A DNA stretch of 42,715 bases from Candidatus Gastranaerophilales bacterium (GCA_944325525.1 CALVAK010000018.1:1-42715), one strand, 5' to 3'. Positions 17,320 to 25,748 are shown, counted from the stretch's first letter. Notes: a model not told the origin generated them from the letters alone. Made by a program: numbers and translations.

Positions 17320-17903
17320 ATAAGCTCCTTTAATATATTATCAATTTGATGTTTAATATTCTCAAAATCGGAATTATTGTATATAACGTAATCCGATTTT
17401 TTTATTTTTAATTCTTCTTTCATCTGAGAATTTATACGAACTTTAGCATATTCTTCAGAAAAATTATTTCTTTTCATTAATCTTATGAGCCTTATCTTTT
17501 CTTTTGCAGAAACAAAGATAATTATGTCATATTTAACATCTTGATTTGTTTCAAACAACAATGGGACTGATACAAAAATAATTTTTTCTTTTTCGTTAAT
17601 TTTTATAAATTGCTCAATTTCTTCATCTATTTTTTTATGCAAAATCTTTTCCAGTTCTGATTTCATTTTTTTGTCAGAAAAAACTATTTTACCGATTTTT
17701 TCTCTTGAAAGGGTTCCATCTATACCAATTATATCCTGATTTTTAAATAAATTTTTTATCTCTTTTATTACTTCATCATCATGCAAAAGCAAACTATGGT
17801 TTACTTTATCAGCATCAATAACTTTAAACCCTTTGTCATTCAGATAGTTTTCAACACAAGACTTTCCGCTTGCTATATTTCCTGTAATTGCAACTTTAAT
17901 CAT
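17316..17903 (-). CDS. coaE: Dephospho-CoA kinase
   Basis: A 195-residue P-loop kinase that phosphorylates dephospho-CoA in the last step of coenzyme A synthesis. Walker A is GNIASGKS (residues 8-15), followed by the family pattern GFKVIDADKVNHSLL, then KILHKKIDEEI and FVSVPLLFETN, where family members have VPLLFE. The length is typical. It has no ribosome site; a minus-strand TATAAT (complement of 17911-17916) ends seven nt before the ATG, so it is probably a leaderless message. Its stop overlaps that of the GH57 gene, with no terminator visible between them. Confidence 0.93.
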   Translation of the reverse strand: MIKVAITGNIASGKSCVENYLNDKGFKVIDADKVNHSLLLHDDEVIKEIKNLFKNQDIIGIDGTLSREKIGKIVFSDKKMKSELEKILHKKIDEEIEQFIKINEKEKIIFVSVPLLFETNQDVKYDIIIFVSAKEKIRLIRLMKRNNFSEEYAKVRINSQMKEELKIKKSDYVIYNNSDFENIKHQIDNILKELI

Positions 17904-17942
17904 AATTTAAATTATATCAATATATTTTTTTTTTAACTACCC

Positions 17943-17971
17943 TTGACAATTTGTTAGGCTTACCTTACAAT
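17943..17971 (+). promoter_or_regulatory. Sigma-70-type promoter with embedded DtxR-type box
   Basis: TTGACA (17943-17948, perfect -35) and TACAAT (17966-17971, -10) are exactly 17 bp apart. The spacer holds a 19-bp site at 17949-17967 that matches the DtxR/IdeR consensus TWAGGTWAGSCTWACCTWA at 16 of 19 positions, with the right half (GGCTTACCTTA) complete. Binding there would block RNA polymerase, so metal-dependent autorepression of the downstream regulator is expected. Confidence 0.8.
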
Positions 17972-17988
17972 TTTTATGAGGAGAAAAA

Positions 17989-18423
17989 ATGAAAGACTTA
18001 AGTGCAAGTTTAGAGGACTATTTGGAGATAATATGCAATCTTCTTGAAAGCAGCAAAAGTGTTAAGGCTGTATCGATTGCAAAAAGACTCAATATATCTA
18101 GAGCATCAGTTTCTGAAGCCCTTTCTAAACTTGCAGAAAAAGATTTAATAGTATATGAAGGGCATAAGGGAATAACAATAACAGAAAAGGGGTTAATTCA
18201 GGCACAAAGAGTTATAACAAAACATAACACTCTGACTGCTTTTTTTGAACAAACTCTAGGAATTAATAAGAGTATAGCTGAAAATAATGCTTGCAGAATA
18301 GAACACGTAATAACAGAAGAAGTATTTGACAGACTTGAAAAATTTCAAGAATTTTGTAATAAAAATTCTGAAATTATAAATGAATTTAAGAAAGGATATT
18401 TAACAAATAGCAGAAATGAATAA
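17989..18423 (+). CDS. DtxR/MntR-family metal-dependent repressor
   Basis: A 144-residue regulator: an N-terminal winged helix (SLEDYLEIICNLLES, VKAVSIAKRLNISRASVSEAL, GITITEKGLIQAQ) and the metal-binding dimerisation domain with HNTLTAFFEQTLGI and the Glu/His segment ACRIEHVITEEVFDRLEKF. Metal ligands likely include the His and Glu of IEHVITEE and the earlier KHNTL His. There is no C-terminal SH3/FeoA domain, so it is of MntR/TroR/SirR size. Whether Fe or Mn is sensed cannot be told. GAGGAG precedes the ATG. The promoter carries a DtxR-like box, indicating autoregulation. The last eight nt overlap the next gene. Confidence 0.92.
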   Translation: MKDLSASLEDYLEIICNLLESSKSVKAVSIAKRLNISRASVSEALSKLAEKDLIVYEGHKGITITEKGLIQAQRVITKHNTLTAFFEQTLGINKSIAENNACRIEHVITEEVFDRLEKFQEFCNKNSEIINEFKKGYLTNSRNE

Positions 18424-19468
18424 TTTAAGAGTTTTGGGGAAATTTTTAGACCAGCCGATTTTAGTATCAAAATTTCAGAAAAAAGTGCCAGCAATACTTG
18501 CAGGAGCAACATTAGGATATACAGCATATAACACCGAAAAAGCTCAAAAAGGGCATAAAAAAGAAACAGCAATAAAAACAGGTTTGACACTTGGGCTTAC
18601 TGCGGCATCAGCTATTGCGGCACCACACATTGCCTCTAAAATCACAAAAAGGGCATTACCTTCAACATTAGAAAAAATCAAGCAAAACAATAAAATACTG
18701 GTTGACACTTTTATAAAGAATAACGATGTAAAAGAAAAAACTTTAAGAATATTAAAAAAAAGCGAAAATAAAATACTCTCATTTAATGAAGTTAAAACAG
18801 TTTTTTCTGAGCTCAAAGACAGTAAAAAAGGAAAAGAATTTTTAGAAAAACTAATTCCATCCCCTGAAAATATTACTGCAAAAGACATATTTTCCGAAAT
18901 CGGATACCTTTCAATATTTGGAGCTGTACCGGTTTTAGGCGGAATAATCGGAGGAATTGTTTCTGACCGTATAACAGACAAAAACAATTGGAAAGATAAA
19001 ATTCCCAATAAAATAAAAGAAGGTTCATATCAGTATTTAGCTAACATTTTCATGTGCAATGTAGGAGCCGGAGGAGCACTTGCCATAATGGAAAAACTGG
19101 GTATCCAATCTAAAGGAGCAAGAGCACTAGGTATGACAACAGGTATAATCTTAACTGGAATTATAGGAGGAAGTAAAATCGCCAACTTTATAGGCGATAA
19201 GATAATCGACCCTATTTTTTCTCCTAAACAAAAAAAGGTCAAAACAACAAATATATTAGAAGAAAAAATGATTAGAATACAAGAAAAAGTTGAAAGAAAA
19301 GAACGCAAAAGACAAAAGCAAAGAACTCCTGAAGTTTTAGATATCGGACTTCATACAGATGACATTGCAACTGTTTCTTTGCTTTCAGGGCTTAAATGGA
19401 TAGAACCTGCATTACCTGTTATGTATACACTTTCAGGGTATCGAGCAGGTATCGGGTATAGAAATTAA
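18416..19468 (+). CDS. Glycine-rich membrane protein translationally coupled to the metalloregulator
   Basis: A 350-residue protein of unknown family. Several short hydrophobic Gly/Ala-rich segments look like membrane hairpins: about residues 25-40, 55-75, 160-185 (VPVLGGIIGGIVSD) and 215-255 (GAGGALAIMEK, TGIILTGIIGG). A charged basic stretch (about 275-305) and a final hydrophobic segment follow. The start overlaps the repressor gene by eight nt, so translation is coupled and the gene should share the DtxR-box promoter. That makes it a candidate member of a metal regulon (inference). It does not resemble NRAMP, ZIP, FeoB or ABC permease transporters. A terminator follows at 19496. Confidence 0.75.
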   Translation: MNNLRVLGKFLDQPILVSKFQKKVPAILAGATLGYTAYNTEKAQKGHKKETAIKTGLTLGLTAASAIAAPHIASKITKRALPSTLEKIKQNNKILVDTFIKNNDVKEKTLRILKKSENKILSFNEVKTVFSELKDSKKGKEFLEKLIPSPENITAKDIFSEIGYLSIFGAVPVLGGIIGGIVSDRITDKNNWKDKIPNKIKEGSYQYLANIFMCNVGAGGALAIMEKLGIQSKGARALGMTTGIILTGIIGGSKIANFIGDKIIDPIFSPKQKKVKTTNILEEKMIRIQEKVERKERKRQKQRTPEVLDIGLHTDDIATVSLLSGLKWIEPALPVMYTLSGYRAGIGYRN

Positions 19469-19495
19469 ATTAGTATATTTCCTTTTTGTTTAACT

Positions 19496-19521
19496 GTCCA
19501 AATTTATAATTTGGACTTTTT
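19496..19521 (+). terminator. Intrinsic terminator of the metalloregulator operon
   Basis: A 9-bp perfect stem (GTCCAAATT 19496-19504 with AATTTGGAC 19508-19516), a three-nt loop and TTTTT directly after. Confidence 0.88.
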
Positions 19522-19825
19522 ATTGAAGATATGATAATAACGTATTTAACAAATCATATTTATCTTTATAACCCGAGAAAGAAGCTATTACATTACCATT
19601 TTTAAAAAGTAAAAAGGATGGAAAGGCTTTTATATTAAATTTTTCTATCAAAGCAGGATTCTTATCGGAATCTACTTCACCTATCCAGATTTTTTGTTCA
19701 GAAAGTTCATTTAAAATCGGCTTTTGTTTACTGCAAAAACCACACCAAATAGCAGAAAAAAACACCAGTTTTATTCCGTTTTTTATATTTTCATCAAAAT
19801 TTCTTTCATTTAATTCCTTAATCAT
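19520..19825 (-). CDS. Thioredoxin-like protein with CGFC active site
   Basis: A 101-residue single-domain thioredoxin fold protein. The active site is WCGFC (Cys28, Cys31), with Phe in place of the Pro of classical WCGPC. The cis-proline is in AFPSF (Pro69), and the VDSDKNPALIEKFNI segment is typical of thioredoxins. The Phe change should alter redox potential and partner choice compared with TrxA. No signal peptide is seen, so it is cytoplasmic. An ATG two codons upstream directly abuts the AAAGGAG ribosome site; the ATG at 19825 has the correct six-nt spacing and is chosen. Confidence 0.88.
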   Translation of the reverse strand: MIKELNERNFDENIKNGIKLVFFSAIWCGFCSKQKPILNELSEQKIWIGEVDSDKNPALIEKFNIKAFPSFLLFKNGNVIASFSGYKDKYDLLNTLLSYLQ

Positions 19826-19900
19826 ATTCATCTCCTTTTTGATGAATATAATATGAAAAATGACTTTTTGTATTCCCCTTACTAATACAAAAGAAGAATA

Positions 19901-20380
19901 TTATTTTCTTATAGTGAGCCTTTCCAATTTTCTAACTATTCTTGTTGCTATGTTTTCTTCATCTTTGCTTATTGAATCAACAAGAATTGTTTTTGCTCCA
20001 AGAAGTTTTCCGGCAAGGATATCAGTAAGTGGTCTATCTCCTATAACAATAGTTTCTTTAGGTGTCATATTTATAGATTTCAAATAATTTTTCATAACTT
20101 TAGGAGACGGTTTATTAGCATTTCCTATCACACAAAAATCAGACTGACTCTGTACTTTCGAAATATATTCTTTATTTTTATTATTACTAACTATTGCAAT
20201 AACAAAATTTTGTTTCAATTCGTTAAGCAGTTTCAACACTTCAACAGGATAGACCCCTTTTTTTGAAGGTATAACAGTACTATCTAAATCAAATAACAAA
20301 ACATTAACCCCTAAAGATTTTACCATTTTAAAATCAATATCAAATAAAGATACAACATTATAATCAGGTTTTAATATCAT
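19901..20380 (-). CDS. yqeG: YqeG-family HAD phosphatase
   Basis: A 159-residue HAD class IIIA-type phosphatase. Motif I is LLFDLDST (Asp31, Asp33), motif II is AIVSNN, motif III is the Lys region NKPSPKVMKNYL, and motif IV is VIGDRPLTDILAG. The length and pattern are those of YqeG, found in Firmicutes and cyanobacteria (phosphatidylglycerophosphate phosphatase GEP4/PgpP-like relatives belong to this group). The reaction here is not certain. The start codon overlaps the stop of the upstream trhP gene by four nt, so the two are co-translated. Confidence 0.88.
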   Translation of the reverse strand: MILKPDYNVVSLFDIDFKMVKSLGVNVLLFDLDSTVIPSKKGVYPVEVLKLLNELKQNFVIAIVSNNKNKEYISKVQSQSDFCVIGNANKPSPKVMKNYLKSINMTPKETIVIGDRPLTDILAGKLLGAKTILVDSISKDEENIATRIVRKLERLTIRK

Positions 20381-21627
20381 CTTAAATTCTTAACTCCGAC
20401 TGTTCTGGCTAAAGCGTATTTATAATTTTGAGGACATTTTGACAATTCAATATACGAAACATCATTTGTATTTGAAAGTTCTTTTTCACAATCCATCTTA
20501 TCGTTATAGATTTTTAATACTTTTGTTTTAAAACATTCATCAGGCGTAATTATTTCAATTTCATCATTCAATAGAAATTTATTCTTTGTAAGTACTTTAT
20601 ACAGATTATCTTGTTTATCGAGAAAGACGCACAAACAATCAGCACCTGCAAGCCCTTTCGATATATCATAGCTATAACCTTCAGAATCGGGTTTATGCAG
20701 ATAAAAACCTGTTGTATATCCTCTATTTCCTATTTTTATGATTTCATTATAATTAGCTTCTTTATCTATATTCCCCGTCAGGAGATAATCATCTATTGCT
20801 TTTCTGTATGCTTTAGCAATTGCTGAAACATAATAAAGACTCTTCGTTCTACCTTCGATTTTAAATGACTCAATACCAAGATCAACTAACTCGGGCAGAT
20901 AATTTATTAAAGCCAAATCTTTAGGACTCAATATGTGTGTACCCTGACCGTTTTGTTCAATATCAAAATATTCACCCTGTCTTGTTTCTTCAACAAGTTT
21001 ATAACTCCACCTGCAAGATTGTGAACAATTTCCGTGATTTGCTTTCCTTTCACCTTTTGTCATATAATCACTAATCAAACACCTGCCAGAGAAAGATACA
21101 CACTGTGCACCATGAACAAAGACTTCAAGTTCAATATCAGGAACATTTTTTCTTATCAGCTCTATTTGTTTAAGAGATAAATCCCTTGACAAAACAACTC
21201 TTTGAGCACCTAAATCACGCCAGAATTTAACTGCTTCAGAATTTAATATATTTGTTTGAGTACTGACATGAAACGGGATTTTACTCATATATTTTTTTAT
21301 AATGTTATATACACCGAAGTCTGAAAATAAAATTGCATCCGGATTTGCTTCATTTATTTTCTCTGCTGTTTCTATCATGTTTTTTATATCATCATCATAA
21401 GCAAAAATATTTAATGTAAGATAAACTTTTTTATTCATGGAATGAGCAAGCTTAATACAATCTGCAAGATTATCTTTTGTTATTAGTTCTCCTTTTCTCA
21501 TTGCACGGAGACTAAAATCAACCATACCTAAATAAACGGCATCTGCACCGTAATGAATAGCATAATCAAGTTTTTCTTTACTCCCAGCCGGTAATAACAA
21601 CTCGGGTCTTTTCAAATTTTTATTCAT
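20377..21627 (-). CDS. trhP: U32-family tRNA hydroxylation protein TrhP-like
   Basis: A 416-residue peptidase-U32-family protein. The barrel start PELLLPAGSKEKLDYAIHYG and GADAVYLG, then FVHGAQCVSFSGRCLISDY and NHGNCSQSCRW, show the four-cysteine iron-sulfur signature of this family, followed by FKIEGRTKS and the C-terminal region. Members such as YegQ/TrhP make 5-hydroxyuridine at tRNA position 34 from prephenate; RlhA, a related U32 protein, hydroxylates 23S rRNA, so the exact RNA target is inferred from overall length and order. It has no ribosome site; TAAAAT (minus strand, complement of 21634-21639) ends six nt before the ATG. It overlaps yqeG by four nt. Confidence 0.85.
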   Translation of the reverse strand: MNKNLKRPELLLPAGSKEKLDYAIHYGADAVYLGMVDFSLRAMRKGELITKDNLADCIKLAHSMNKKVYLTLNIFAYDDDIKNMIETAEKINEANPDAILFSDFGVYNIIKKYMSKIPFHVSTQTNILNSEAVKFWRDLGAQRVVLSRDLSLKQIELIRKNVPDIELEVFVHGAQCVSFSGRCLISDYMTKGERKANHGNCSQSCRWSYKLVEETRQGEYFDIEQNGQGTHILSPKDLALINYLPELVDLGIESFKIEGRTKSLYYVSAIAKAYRKAIDDYLLTGNIDKEANYNEIIKIGNRGYTTGFYLHKPDSEGYSYDISKGLAGADCLCVFLDKQDNLYKVLTKNKFLLNDEIEIITPDECFKTKVLKIYNDKMDCEKELSNTNDVSYIELSKCPQNYKYALARTVGVKNLR

Positions 21628-21653
21628 ACAATAATTTTACTACAAAGACTATT

Positions 21654-22499
21654 TTATATTGATATCTGACCTGTAAATGAATAATCTGCAGAGCCTGACA
21701 TATATATATCATACTTTGTATCATTTATTGAGCCATTCCATTCAATAAATAAGCTTCCGCCCGGGAGATTTACTTTTACGTTGTTATCACACAAACCGTT
21801 TAATATTGCAGCTGCAACACTGGCACAAGCCCCTGTACCGCAAGCCAGCGTAATAGCACAACCACGTTCCCACACATCCAGATTGATTTCATTCCTTGAC
21901 AAAATTTTTACAAATTCAACATTTGTTTTTTCAGGGAATAAAGGATTTGTTTCAATTTCCCTGCCGTATTTTAAAGCCAGAGCTTTAGTATCTTCATCTG
22001 TAATTATTATGCAATGAGGATTTCCCATACTTACTGCATTGGCAATAAAAATTCTGTCTGAAACCTTAACTTCAAAATTAAGATTGTTTTTTGTTTTAAC
22101 AGGAATTTTCTCAGGTATCAAAACAGGTTTTGACATATTAACTTTTATTTTTCCATCATCTAATATTTTAGGCACAATAATTCCCGCTTTTGTATCTACA
22201 GAAAATTCTTTTTTATTAACAATACCTTTATCAAAAGCATATCTGGCAAAACATCTTATACCATTGCCGCACATCTGAGCTATTGAACCGTCAGAATTAT
22301 AAAAAATCCAGCCGATATCAGCATTTTTAACCTCAGGATTAACGATTATCAAGCCGTCAGCACCTATTGAAAAATGTCTGTCACACAATTTAACGGCAAG
22401 TTTTTCCGGAGAAGTTTTTGTTTTTTTATAATCATCAAAATTTAAAATTATAAAATCATTACCTAAACCGTTCATTTTAGTAAAATTAATCGTTGTCAT
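21654..22499 (-). CDS. dapF: Diaminopimelate epimerase
   Basis: A 281-residue PLP-independent epimerase converting LL- to meso-diaminopimelate for lysine and peptidoglycan. The two catalytic cysteines are in AQMCGNGIRC (Cys77) and TLACGTGACA (Cys220). FTKMNGLGNDF at the start and WERG before the second Cys are family features. The start overlaps the end of the GHL10 glycosidase gene by 14 nt, so they are translationally coupled. It is followed after 26 nt by trhP. Confidence 0.96.
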   Translation of the reverse strand: MTTINFTKMNGLGNDFIILNFDDYKKTKTSPEKLAVKLCDRHFSIGADGLIIVNPEVKNADIGWIFYNSDGSIAQMCGNGIRCFARYAFDKGIVNKKEFSVDTKAGIIVPKILDDGKIKVNMSKPVLIPEKIPVKTKNNLNFEVKVSDRIFIANAVSMGNPHCIIITDEDTKALALKYGREIETNPLFPEKTNVEFVKILSRNEINLDVWERGCAITLACGTGACASVAAAILNGLCDNNVKVNLPGGSLFIEWNGSINDTKYDIYMSGSADYSFTGQISI

Positions 22500-24552
22500 T
22501 GTTTCTTCCCCACAATTTTTTTTTCTTTTTTTTCGTTATATCTGCTTTTGTTTCTTTTTCGATTTTTAATTTAACATCTCTTGGTTCATAGTCCTTATTA
22601 AAAACTCTTGTTGTAAGAGCTTGAGCATAATCATCTGATAAATGTGCATAATCAAACAAGATTAGACCTTGAGTTTTATATTCTCTTGTCTTATGTATCT
22701 GTAATAACAAATCATCAAAATCCCCACCCATAAAGGTAACAAAAATACCGGGATATATTAAGGTAGAAGCCTTTGTATTTTTCCTAACGTCATCTAATAA
22801 CAGTTCGGCCGTATTTTTATCTCCGGTTAATATCAAAGGTGTAAGTCCGTCAACATATCCGTTTAATGACCAAATTCTCCAATCCTGCATTTTGGTTGCA
22901 AGACATTTTTTTATATCGGGGAAAACAACTGCTGTTAAAATAATATTTTTTTGTTCCGTCATTTGTTTTACACGAAGGAGGAAGTCAGAAATTTGCCCTT
23001 GTCTGTATAAATCCCACTTTTTCCACATCGGTGTTCCATATTTTATATCAATGGGATCTATACCATATAGGCCTTTAAATTCATTTCTGGCATTTTCAGT
23101 GTAACCCCAATTCATTGCAGCATAATTTGAATATGACGGATCTACCGTTTGGGGATATCTTATATAATCTAAATTTATTCCATCTGGCTTGTATTTTGTT
23201 ATAATTTCACGTATTATCCCGATTAAATATGTCTGTACCTGCAGATTAGAAGGATCTAAGAAGTAACCGTTATGTTCCGAAGCAGAAAATACAGGAGTTG
23301 GCGAATTATAATTATATAACCTTTTATTTGACCACGAAGGATACAAATTTAAAACATGGTTTGGATTTATTTCTGGATTATCATTCCCGACATAAAATGT
23401 CTCAAACCATATATGAACTTTCATCTTGTTTTTATGAGCTTCTCTTAACCAAATTTCGAGAGGGTCAAATCCTAAAAACTCTTCTCTCTGATATATAACA
23501 CCAAGATTTTTAAGATATTCACTCGGATATATTGTTTTCCCGTGAAAATAAGTTTCAAGAAATATATCAGTAATTCCGGTCTCATGTAACTTCTTTACCG
23601 TTTTTTCTATTTCTGATTCGTTCTTTTCAACAGGTCTGAGCCATACACCTTTAATTTCCGAATCTATATACGGAATAGCATTTTTTATAGCATTATCCAG
23701 TGATTTCATCGCATCTTCAATATAACTCTTTGTTTTTTCAGGTTTTTGTTCCGCCTTACGAAGATAATCCTTGGATGAATTTAAATAATCACTAGCTTTT
23801 TCATCATTGTATAAAATATCAATATTTTTATAATATTCAATTAAATCATTTACTTCTTTTATCTTTTCTTTTGCTGCAAACAAAAGGCTTTCAGGTGTCA
23901 GAAAAATCCTGATTGAATTGTGTAGATAATCAATATAAACTTTTGAACCCACCTGTATATTCTGCATTATCCAGTTTTTAGCGAGTCCATGTCCAGAAAT
24001 TACAAAACCGTTTTTCGGAATAATTGAGTCAGCTCCGTTCAAACTAACTACCATATTATTTTCAACAATTGCTTCCGTTCCGAATTCATTTGTACCTGTT
24101 CTTAAACCAAAAGAAGGAGTATAAATAATAAGTTGATTTGGTCCTCTTAAGCCGGGATAATTTGAGTTTGTATTTACAAATTTTTTAGGATTAATTACAT
24201 CAATACTCTTTTGATTTTCACTGTATATAATCCCCTCCGGTCTGGTCGGCATTGACTGATACTTCAACATATTTAGAACTTTGTCATTTAAAATGAATTC
24301 AGCATTATTATTAATATCGTTTTTTATTCTTCTTTCTGCTTTTTTTGAATATTGATGTTGCATATCAATATTTTTTATTGATTCTTCAGGCTTTCTTTTT
24401 TCGTTTTCTTCATTATTAACAGAATGCATCTGAGATTTAACAGGGCGGATTTTATCATTTAAGTTATCTTTTAATTGAATTGAAGAAGAAGCCTCAACAA
24501 AGTTTGAAGCAATAAAAAGAAGAAAAAAAGCTATCCCTATTTTTAATCTCAT
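22486..24552 (-). CDS. Exported GHL10-family glycoside hydrolase (DUF187)
   Basis: A 688-residue secreted protein with a Sec signal peptide (hydrophobic residues 5-19, cleavage near VEASS). Residues about 30-290 hold a charged region and a beta-rich segment, with a helical stretch about 225-290. The GHL10 barrel starts at IKGVWLRPVEKNESEI (about 300) and includes LETYFHG, HIWFETFYVG, PDGINLDYIRYP (typical of this family) and FDYAHLSDDYA. Relatives include E. coli DigH, which cleaves denuded glycan strands. The tail is Lys-rich (KKKKKKLWGRNN). Coupling to dapF by a 14-nt overlap supports a wall-related role. Promoter TTAACA-17-TATTAT lies seven nt before the ATG. Confidence 0.9.
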   Translation of the reverse strand: MRLKIGIAFFLLFIASNFVEASSSIQLKDNLNDKIRPVKSQMHSVNNEENEKRKPEESIKNIDMQHQYSKKAERRIKNDINNNAEFILNDKVLNMLKYQSMPTRPEGIIYSENQKSIDVINPKKFVNTNSNYPGLRGPNQLIIYTPSFGLRTGTNEFGTEAIVENNMVVSLNGADSIIPKNGFVISGHGLAKNWIMQNIQVGSKVYIDYLHNSIRIFLTPESLLFAAKEKIKEVNDLIEYYKNIDILYNDEKASDYLNSSKDYLRKAEQKPEKTKSYIEDAMKSLDNAIKNAIPYIDSEIKGVWLRPVEKNESEIEKTVKKLHETGITDIFLETYFHGKTIYPSEYLKNLGVIYQREEFLGFDPLEIWLREAHKNKMKVHIWFETFYVGNDNPEINPNHVLNLYPSWSNKRLYNYNSPTPVFSASEHNGYFLDPSNLQVQTYLIGIIREIITKYKPDGINLDYIRYPQTVDPSYSNYAAMNWGYTENARNEFKGLYGIDPIDIKYGTPMWKKWDLYRQGQISDFLLRVKQMTEQKNIILTAVVFPDIKKCLATKMQDWRIWSLNGYVDGLTPLILTGDKNTAELLLDDVRKNTKASTLIYPGIFVTFMGGDFDDLLLQIHKTREYKTQGLILFDYAHLSDDYAQALTTRVFNKDYEPRDVKLKIEKETKADITKKKKKKLWGRNNDND

Positions 24553-24559
24553 AGCATAT

Positions 24560-24588
24560 ATAATAGATTAAAATTGCCATTTTGTTAA
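24560..24588 (-). promoter_or_regulatory. Promoter of the GHL10-dapF-trhP-yqeG run, likely leaderless
   Basis: On the minus strand TTAACA (complement of 24583-24588) and TATTAT (complement of 24560-24565) are 17 bp apart, and the -10 box ends seven nt before the ATG at 24552. No ribosome site is present, so the message would start at or next to the ATG. Confidence 0.65.
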
Positions 24589-24693
24589 TAATAAAAATAT
24601 AAAAAATTTATAAAAAATATAATTAAAAAAACATTAAATATTTAAGGATACAGCGTTTTTTGTATTATCATTTTAATAAGGAGATATAAATAT

Positions 24694-25740
24694 ATGGAAT
24701 ACAAAGACTATTATAAGATTTTGGGTGTTGAAAGAGATGCTACTGAAGCTAAAATAAAATCCGCATACAGAAAGCTAGCAAGACAATACCACCCTGACGT
24801 AAATAAATCACCTGACGCAGTAAATAAATTTAAAGATATAAATGAAGCCTACGAAGTATTATCAGATAAAGAAAAGAAAAACAGGTACGACAGTTTAGGT
24901 GCAAACTGGCAGGCAGGTGCAAATTTTACGCCTCCTCCGGGTTTTGAAGGGTTTAACTTTAATCCGGGCGGCGGCAGCTACCAAAGCTTTTCTAATATGG
25001 GAGATTTCTCAGACTTTTTCAGCTCAATTTTCGGCGATTTAATGGGCGGTTCTACCCAACGCAGCCAGCGTACAAAAAGAAGCAGCAATACTTTTTCTTA
25101 TGATGATTTATTTTCAGGAGCTCAATCTCGGACAAGAGCACAAGAAACTGAATATTCTCAAAAACAAGAAAATCTTGATATTACACAAGAATTAAACCTC
25201 ACGGCAAAAGATTTAATAAGCGATAAACCTGTCAATGTAAAAATGAATACTGTTGAAAAATGTATGAAATGCAGCACTGTAGGCTCAAATTGCAGTGAAT
25301 GCGGCGGCACTGGAATTGTAAGTAAATCAAGAAGCTTAACGGTAAAAATCCCTAAAGGTGTAAAAGAAGGGCAGAAAATCAGATTAAAAGGTGAAGGCAA
25401 AACAGACTCTTACGGCAGAAAAGGTGACTTATACTTTATAATTAAATTTAAAGACAGTGAATATACAATTGATGGTGAAAATCTAACAAAAAATATTGAA
25501 ATAACACCTTCCGAAGCTGTATTAGGATGTAAAAAAGACATCTCAACATTACACGGAATTATAGGAATAAAAATTCCGCCGGAGACAAGATATGGCAAAA
25601 CATTAAGATTAAAAGATTTAGGACTTCCAAAAAAATCCGGCGGATACGGGAACTTAAACATAAAAATAGTTATAAACATCCCGCAGGCAATTTCTGCAAA
25701 ACAAAAAGAATTATATAAAATGCTTTCTGAACTTGAATAA
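24694..25740 (+). CDS. DnaJ/CbpA-like co-chaperone with reduced zinc finger
   Basis: A 348-residue Hsp40. The J domain (residues 4-67) has the HPD motif at 33-35 in ARQYHPDVNKSP. A Gly/Phe-rich region follows (about 75-120), then a Ser/Thr/Gln linker. Instead of four CxxCxGxG repeats there are only two CxxC pairs (Cys190/193 and Cys200/203), enough for one zinc centre. The two substrate-binding beta domains follow (SLTVKIPKGVKEGQKIRLKG, GDLYFIIKF, PSEAVLGCKK, RLKDLGLPKK). It is thus intermediate between DnaJ type I and CbpA type II. AAGGAG precedes the ATG. No dnaK or grpE gene adjoins, and no CIRCE element is seen upstream. Confidence 0.9.
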   Translation: MEYKDYYKILGVERDATEAKIKSAYRKLARQYHPDVNKSPDAVNKFKDINEAYEVLSDKEKKNRYDSLGANWQAGANFTPPPGFEGFNFNPGGGSYQSFSNMGDFSDFFSSIFGDLMGGSTQRSQRTKRSSNTFSYDDLFSGAQSRTRAQETEYSQKQENLDITQELNLTAKDLISDKPVNVKMNTVEKCMKCSTVGSNCSECGGTGIVSKSRSLTVKIPKGVKEGQKIRLKGEGKTDSYGRKGDLYFIIKFKDSEYTIDGENLTKNIEITPSEAVLGCKKDISTLHGIIGIKIPPETRYGKTLRLKDLGLPKKSGGYGNLNIKIVINIPQAISAKQKELYKMLSELE

Positions 25741-25748
25741 ACTTTATA

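Noticed and set aside
24600..24693. Possible CIRCE heat-shock operator before the DnaJ-like gene
   Set aside because: No TTAGCACTC / GAGTGCTAA inverted repeat is present.
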